Source: Smittium mucronatum (Eukaryota > Kickxellomycota > Harpellomycetes > Harpellales > Legeriomycetaceae). From it: a DNA stretch of 12,782 nt. Location: the NCBI GenBank assembly GCA_001953115.1, contig LSSL01003062.1, positions 1-12,782 of the forward strand. The letters are read 5' to 3'. The translations under genes and the position numbers were made by a program. Position 1 is the first letter of the stretch, and each line of letters starts with the position of its first letter. Shown here piece by piece: positions 8,870 to 12,782 of this stretch. A model generated the notes under the pieces. The model searched no databases, had not been told where the DNA came from, and worked only from the letters and a program-made list of their open reading frames with translations.

Positions 8870-9533
8870 ATGATTACTGTGCTTTTATTCGATAAAAAAG
8901 TTGAGGATGTAATTAAATTCAGATATTGCACTGGGCGCCTAATATACCACAAATATGTGCACTGATAATTTTTTGTTATATTTTCGTCTTGCAATATCAT
9001 ATCAAGCGATTGGGTACTGGTGTCATTCATTAAGCCGCACTTGGATATTTACAGCCATCTTACATTTATTAAACCAATCAGATATTCGATTTAATGCCAA
9101 ATACATATCGATATCTTATTTGGCCAATAGTAGTAGCATCATCTTCAAAGAGAAGTTTAGTTATCTTAGAGGTGAATTCAGGTGCATATGCAAATTGAAT
9201 AACTTTGGGAAAAAAATGTTAATATATAAATAAAACAATATTGGTGAGGTTGTGCAGTCTTGTTGCAGCCCACTCAGCATTAAGTAGGTTTGGAGACATT
9301 GTCTTCAATCCTAACATCTATTTTAGGGGACCTGTAATAGCCCCAGATAACATTGAGTAATTCCCTTTGATCACAATGTCCTTCAGTTTGTACTGCAGTG
9401 CGATGTGGGACACTGTTTAATATTATTCTCTATAGTCGATATAGCATGGTGGGGTTTTTTTATTTTTTATTTTTCTACTTTGCAAAATTTCGTATAGAGC
9501 GGTGGCTTGAGTCGCGTCCATATATCCATGTTT
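8870..9533 (-). pseudogene. LINE reverse transcriptase core, broken (element E)
   Basis: Reverse transcriptase copies element RNA at the target site; here the core is recognisable but dead. From 9533 down, KHGYMDATQATALYEILQSR and TPPCYIDYRE end at a TAA (9423-9425), where the family usually has an aspartate-containing finger/palm motif (ID..KAFD). Other frames follow with VSHIALQYKLKDIVIKGNYS and SPKIDVRIEDNVSKPT, then a VGCNKTAQPHQYCFIYI stretch corresponding to the LINE QG..LSP..F motif. The catalytic box KLLFEDDATTIG is at about 9158-9120, with FEDD at 9138-9149 in place of the common YADD or FADD. ALNRISDWFNKCKMAVNIQ and KCGLMND follow, both typical after the box, and then CTYLWYI at about 8960-8940. 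At least three frame changes and several stops are present. Confidence 0.75.
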
Positions 9534-9578
9534 GAGAAGCTTGAAATATCTTATTGATATTCCAGATTCTCCCTTCAG

Positions 9579-9959
9579 CTAATATTTTTCTAGTACTGGC
9601 TTTGGTGATTCCAGTTTTAGCCTCAATACATTTGTATCCAGGTAGTTTGTATATGTATTTTTTTTATTTAAAATTTTTTCCTGGAGTGCCAGAATATTTG
9701 GCTGGGTTGAGTAGAGATAGTACTTAAGCTCTTTTCCAGAATTTTTAATGCTCCTGACATTAAATTTCATAATTCTGAGCTTATTATTAAGCCCATAGTT
9801 TGGGGTATCTGATTTGGGTCTTAATTCATATTTTTTATTTTTCTTTAGTTCATCATTCATCAAATTTGCAATTTTAGAATTTGCAGATCGAAATTCTATA
9901 TTTTTTCTTGTATAATTTTGGTTTTTAGTGGTTTTTTCTATTTTTTTTATTTCATCAGA
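9579..9959 (-). pseudogene. LINE ORF2 start with endonuclease N-terminus, truncated
   Basis: This is an open stretch of about 126 residues with an in-frame ATG at 9860-9858. The basic leader KKNKKYELRPKSDTPNYGLN is followed by LRIMKFNVRSIKNSGKELKY and STQPNILALQEKIL. These fit the first two motifs of the APE-type endonuclease of LINEs: the catalytic asparagine in FNVRS and the metal-binding glutamate in LQE. This enzyme normally nicks the target DNA and needs about 220 residues. Here only about 60 follow the start of the domain, and the histidine and aspartate motifs that come later are missing. The frame stops at 9579-9581, about 45 bases before reverse transcriptase sequence begins, which points to an internal deletion of several hundred codons. 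Confidence 0.7.
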
Positions 9960-10596
9960 TCACAAATTTATTTTTTTGTGGTCACATAGCCAGATTTCGT
10001 GACGCGATTGATTTTTTCTATGTTTTATTTTTTTTACTATAAACTTGTCTTCCATAAAGGAAGAATTTTAATAATATTCTGTTTATCATCTTCCGTTTTA
10101 GCTCTTGTATGTTAAGCACGAGTAGTTTTTCTACTCTTTTTCTTGGCTTTTTTTGAAATTTCGTAAGATCGTTAAGTGTTTTCGATTTGATTAAGTCGTA
10201 ATTTTTATGCTTTATTGAGTAATAATATAACGATCTCTATTCGATCATATTGATCTTCTAAATTGAAGCCGGATGAATAAGGTATTTAGGAGTTTATAAT
10301 TTTATTCTTGTAAAATCAATCATCATTTTTTTTTTATCTTCTCTAATTTTCTTCATCTATAGTCATAGCAGAGGATGAACTGAGCATCATGTTATAATTG
10401 GAATAAGAAAATTCATTCTTGGTCTTACTGTTTCCAGAGATCGGTATTTTTTCATTAAATATTTATTTAATATGAGAAATAAATTCTTTGAGGTGTTTAA
10501 ATAAAGTATCCTAGGTTTTATTAGGAATGCTTTTAATTTTACAATCTATTTCTTTATTGATTCAAGAAGTTTTTTTTACTAGATGGTCATTACATC

Positions 10597-10617
10597 GCCT
10601 TGGGAACTTCCCAAGGC
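10597..10617. repeat. Perfect GC-rich palindrome inside ORF1 relic
   Basis: GCCTTGGGAA and TTCCCAAGGC are perfect 10-base complements around a single C. A T run follows at 10625-10634 on the + strand, so it superficially resembles a terminator. It also reads in frame on the minus strand as EGALGSSQGDV, so a coding origin is more likely. Confidence 0.6.
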
Positions 10618-10859
10618 ACCCTCGTTTTTTTTTTATTACTGGGGTTTAAAGGGTTATCATCTTTAAAATATTTTTCATTAAATAAAGCCATGAAATTTTG
10701 AGTTTTCTGATTTTTTGTGAAGGTTTTTTTCCCAATAGTACTCTTCCCCGCCCAATTACCCAGATAAAGTTGTCTATTGGAGTTTCTAGAGAAGAAAAAC
10801 CATTTTTAAATATTTCTAACTCCTCATTGGAAGATCTTTGCCACTTTTTTAAGTTTGGG

Positions 10860-10901
10860 GCACTGATATTTCCAATAATCCATATTTTTACAGTACCTAC
10901 A
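10860..10901 (-). other. CCHC-type zinc knuckle of ORF1, histidine lost
   Basis: The minus strand codes CRYCKNMDYWKYQC, which has the retroelement spacing C-x2-C-x4-(H)-x4-C with tyrosine where histidine belongs. The codon TAT at 10875-10877 is one C-to-T change from CAT. The frame continues PKLKKVAKIFQ to a stop. The three cysteines are kept, so decay here is recent compared with copies B and F. Confidence 0.75.
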
Positions 10902-11539
10902 GATTTTTTTGTAGCTTTTGTAAAAGATTTTTATTTTTTTTCAATCATGGTCAAGAAAGTTTGGGACTTTGCTTAGGTCTTCTTTTTTATCTATTTTGAA
11001 AAGCACTTGCATCCCATAGGGGAGAATGGCATTATTATCCTTCTTTCAAAATGCGCTAATGTTGAAAATAGTGCCTAGAGAACCAAACTGCTTTTTGGTC
11101 AATTTAAATGTCAATTTAGACCCAGAAATTTTGAATTTAGAGATGTTGATCACCAAAATGACATGCTCAATTTGAACAGTTTGGTATAGATCTATTTTCC
11201 CTCGTCATATACCAAATTTTTAGAAATTAAATTTTTAGCATTATATACATAATCAAAGACAAAATATGTGGTATGGGCTCTTATTATCTTCTTTTCTAGA
11301 GCACCAGAACCCTTTCAATGAACTCCCAACGATTTTGAGGCCAGTCGCATTATTGCCTAAAATTGACACCATCCACATCAGTCTTTAAGATTCGAGCCAA
11401 GAGATCAGAAATTTTTCAGGACACATATTTCTCCTCCCAATATTAAGTGTTTTAACAACACCTCGGATTATTCATTCATCTAGACTGTTTTTTTTATCTG
11501 AATATATATTTTTTGGTTTCTAGTTTTTTTTGTTTATTT

Positions 11540-12090
11540 TTATTTTTAATTTTTATTTTGAGATTTTATGGAGATTTCGGCCTCGTAGTTGTCCTGAGAC
11601 CCGGGAAAGTTCACAAAAACTCTGTTTTTGAAAACCAGATATAGGTTTAATTGGTGTCTTTCCCTTGACACCCTTGGTTCATTCGGACCTAACCCGCTTA
11701 AAGGGCCTTGGTTTATCTATATTACAAGTTTTATGATACTGAACAAGATTATTTTATTCGTTTTCTTACTTATTTTTTTTCTAAGATCGAGAATCGGAAT
11801 CGAGATCCCATTCGTTATTTTTTTGTTTTTTTGTTTTTTTGCTCTTTTTGTATTTGAGTGAGTTGGTTTGTCAATAAAAGCTGAGTGAAGATAACCTGTA
11901 TACAATATAAGGTTCTCTTATACTAGCTGGACAGCTTATAGTGGCAGGCGTAGTGTCGATAATACAAAGAATGCGAATATAAATAAACTTTTTTTGAAAA
12001 TGGAAGCCTGAAATTTTATTGGCTAATTCAATTTAAAAAAATCACAAGTAAGAGAAAGAAGTCCACAGCCCTCTTTAAAATTTCTCAATT
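11540..12090 (-). other. Probable 5' region of element E
   Basis: This lies between the 3' end of copy A' and the ORF1 relic. It includes a GC-richer segment (11575-11710) with fragments such as SGFQKQSFCELSRVSGQLRG and a small hairpin (GGTGTC 11653-11658, GACACC 11667-11672). A (TTTTTTTG) repeat lies at 11818-11841. The arginine-rich fragments may be the ORF1 amino end; the rest may be 5' untranslated sequence. No promoter motif can be claimed. GTCCACAGCCC at 12061-12071 resembles GTCCACAACCC by copy D. Confidence 0.4.
11818..11841. repeat. (TTTTTTTG)3 microsatellite
   Basis: G residues at 11825, 11833 and 11841 are each preceded by seven T, giving three exact 8-base units. Confidence 0.8.
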
Positions 12091-12139
12091 ATCCATAAAA
12101 AACGCCCCTTGAGTTTATACAGTTTAATTTTTATGTGAT

Positions 12140-12782
12140 GAATCGTTTGTTTTTTTCGGAAATTTTATTTTAAAGTTAATGAAAAAAAATTTAAAAAAAT
12201 TACAAAAAGTAAAAAAATTTAAAAAAATTTGTGACCCTACTCCCCTCTGCCGCTCTAGCAGCTCCATACCTCGAGGGCATTGGTTCAAGGGGGCTGTTGA
12301 ATCACTTAAACTCTGGAGCTTAAGTGTTCGTGGCACGCGGATGCCAATCAGAAATTTGGCTGTTTCCAACACAAATTTTTGATCGACGGTGTCAGCTTGT
12401 AGCTGACTTAAAGTTTTTTTAGACTCCACCCAAGGAGTTTTCCAACTATCCCCAACCGGAATTCATTGAAATTCGAAAGAAGGTTTTTGATATCTGAGCG
12501 GATCAATGCAGATATTAACCGGCCGATCGTCTCATTTCGCTGTTTGTCCCATTGAGAGCAATTTAATAAGATGTGGTCGACAGTATCAGGCACATCGAAA
12601 TTGCAGAAGGGACAATTTTTTTTTGAACTTTTCATCTAAAAATTTCATATTTGATAGTCGCTGGACGGTACGGAAGGTCCCCATTCGCATTTTACCGATG
12701 TCCTGGAGGCCAAGTTTCAGGTCAGGGTACAGCAGCTGAAGATTCATCCATTTTCCCTTTCCGCCGATTTTTCGGTCCACCG
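12140..12782 (-). mobile_element. LINE 3' end, copy A' (inverted partner of copy A)
   Basis: This is the reverse complement of copy A, reaching about 107 bases further 5' before the window ends. The 3' tail block is at 12156-12176 (CGGAAATTTTATTTTAAAG). Positions 12222-12675 read as identical to 454-1. It differs from A in the tail, where it has no ATTTTT hexamers. The two copies are either recent independent insertions from one source or a duplicated segment. Confidence 0.85.
12220..12782 (-). pseudogene. ORF2 C-terminal fragment of LINE copy A', frameshifted
   Basis: The fragment starts at the window edge in the frame that reads DRKIGGKGKWMNLQLLYPDL, then KLGLQDIGKMRMGTFRTVQR and LSNMKFLDEKF. 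It changes frame at the A9 run (12616-12624), giving the zinc motif CPFCNFDVPDTVDHILLNC with all four ligands present. It changes frame again near 12448-12455, continuing to VGSQIF. Copy A stops here at TGA, but a G-to-T change (12221 as read on +: A) removes that stop, so this frame runs on into the tail to 12124 with low-complexity residues. The downstream extension is not real coding sequence. The shared frame breaks with copy A are notable. Confidence 0.8.

Larger units (their letters stand above)
9960..11700 (-). pseudogene. LINE ORF1 (gag-like, zinc knuckle) relic
   Basis: This is a broken ORF1 read on the minus strand through several frames. Recognisable runs in order are SDLLARILKTDVDGVNFR (about 11410-11355), NNATGLKIVGSSLKGF, HTTYFVFDYVYNAKNLISKN (about 11275-11215), VQIEHVILVINISKFKISGS and TKKQFGSLGTIFNISAF. 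NAILPYGMQVLFKIDKKEDL and SKVPNFLD (about 11035-10950) come next, then the knuckle at 10860-10901. Beyond it are a serine-rich stretch ending SSSAMTIDEEN near 10350 and a basic region (LTKFQKKPRKRVEKLL) near 10150. The family ORF1 binds element RNA in ribonucleoprotein particles. The order, a folded region then CCHC then a basic tail, supports this, but an LTR-retrotransposon gag cannot be fully excluded. The downstream endonuclease favours a LINE. Confidence 0.6.
8870..11900 (-). mobile_element. Long decayed LINE, element E (ORF1 plus partial ORF2)
   Basis: On the minus strand, in order, this carries an ORF1-like relic with a zinc knuckle, an endonuclease start and a reverse transcriptase palm, all with stops and frame breaks. 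It lies directly after the 3' end of copy A' in the same orientation. ORF2 is incomplete: most of the endonuclease and the first part of the reverse transcriptase are missing between about 9579 and 9533, and nothing downstream of the region after the FEDD box is present before 8870. The order of domains is that of an APE-type LINE. Both ends are estimates. Confidence 0.7.

Noticed and set aside
8955..9233. 92-codon open frame on the + strand
   Set aside because: It is antisense to the reverse transcriptase relic, whose FEDD box and flanking motifs read on the minus strand.
10597..10634. Hairpin plus T run resembling an intrinsic terminator
   Set aside because: The window is eukaryotic, and the palindrome lies inside ORF1-derived sequence that reads through it on the minus strand; no transcript is known to end there.
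10698..10976. 92-codon open frame on the + strand
   Set aside because: It is antisense to the ORF1 relic and overlaps the zinc knuckle, which reads on the minus strand; its phenylalanine-rich product reflects T-rich antisense sequence.
11628..11861. 77-codon hydrophobic frame on the + strand
   Set aside because: The apparent membrane segments come from T runs and the TTTTTTTG repeat, antisense to the 5' part of element E.
11717..11905. 62-codon lysine-rich frame on the minus strand
   Set aside because: It mirrors A-rich repeats. It could be part of the ORF1 amino end, but no motif supports a separate gene.
12179..12382. 67-codon frame on the + strand
   Set aside because: It is antisense to the ORF2 C-terminal fragment of copy A'.
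12506..12739. 77-codon frame on the + strand
   Set aside because: It is antisense to the zinc-motif frame of copy A'.
1..12782. tRNA or rRNA genes
   Set aside because: I looked for GC-richer islands with cloverleaf boxes or rRNA-like sequence; the GC-richer islands are explained by LINE copies and none shows tRNA box motifs.

Overview
This window is AT-rich eukaryotic DNA with long A and T runs and no intact protein-coding gene that I can recognise. Nearly everything identifiable is a broken or decayed copy of one family of non-LTR (LINE-type) retrotransposon. The evidence is a zinc-knuckle ORF1, an endonuclease start, reverse transcriptase motifs, a C-terminal zinc-binding motif (C-x2-C-x9-H-x4-C) and a shared 3' untranslated tail. 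Very low GC, dense LINE debris and lack of genes fit a TE-rich genome, for example an early-diverging fungus or a microsporidian. That is inference from composition and remembered family style; an invertebrate or another protist is not excluded.

Layout. The left side holds + strand LINE 3' ends: copy A (1-580, fresh), copy B (about 805-1320, old) and probably copy G (about 1325-1600, very old). The middle (about 1600-5670) is an AT desert with a 12-bp-period microsatellite and one weak minus-strand relic, copy H (about 3800-4010). From about 5670 to the right end all recognisable copies are on the minus strand, head to tail: F (5670-6065), C (6070-6615), D (6631-7885), a palindrome-rich AT block (7886-8825), the long element E (about 8870-11900) and copy A' (about 12140-12782). 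Element E carries ORF1 with a zinc knuckle, an endonuclease start and a reverse transcriptase core with an FEDD box.

Copies A and A' form an inverted repeat (1-535 against about 12141-12675) that reads as identical over the first 454 bases, including the same frame breaks. They are therefore recent, whereas B, C, F, G and H are recognisable only by scattered matches. The copies in both arms have their 3' ends pointing inward.

Nothing here works together as a pathway. The window is best read as a LINE graveyard with a few fresh 3' ends. The points worth a second look are the head-to-tail inward-facing array, the conserved 3' tail, the frame breaks shared by the two fresh copies, and the ACGCGT-centred palindromes between D and E. 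Element boundaries were set by eye and are approximate.
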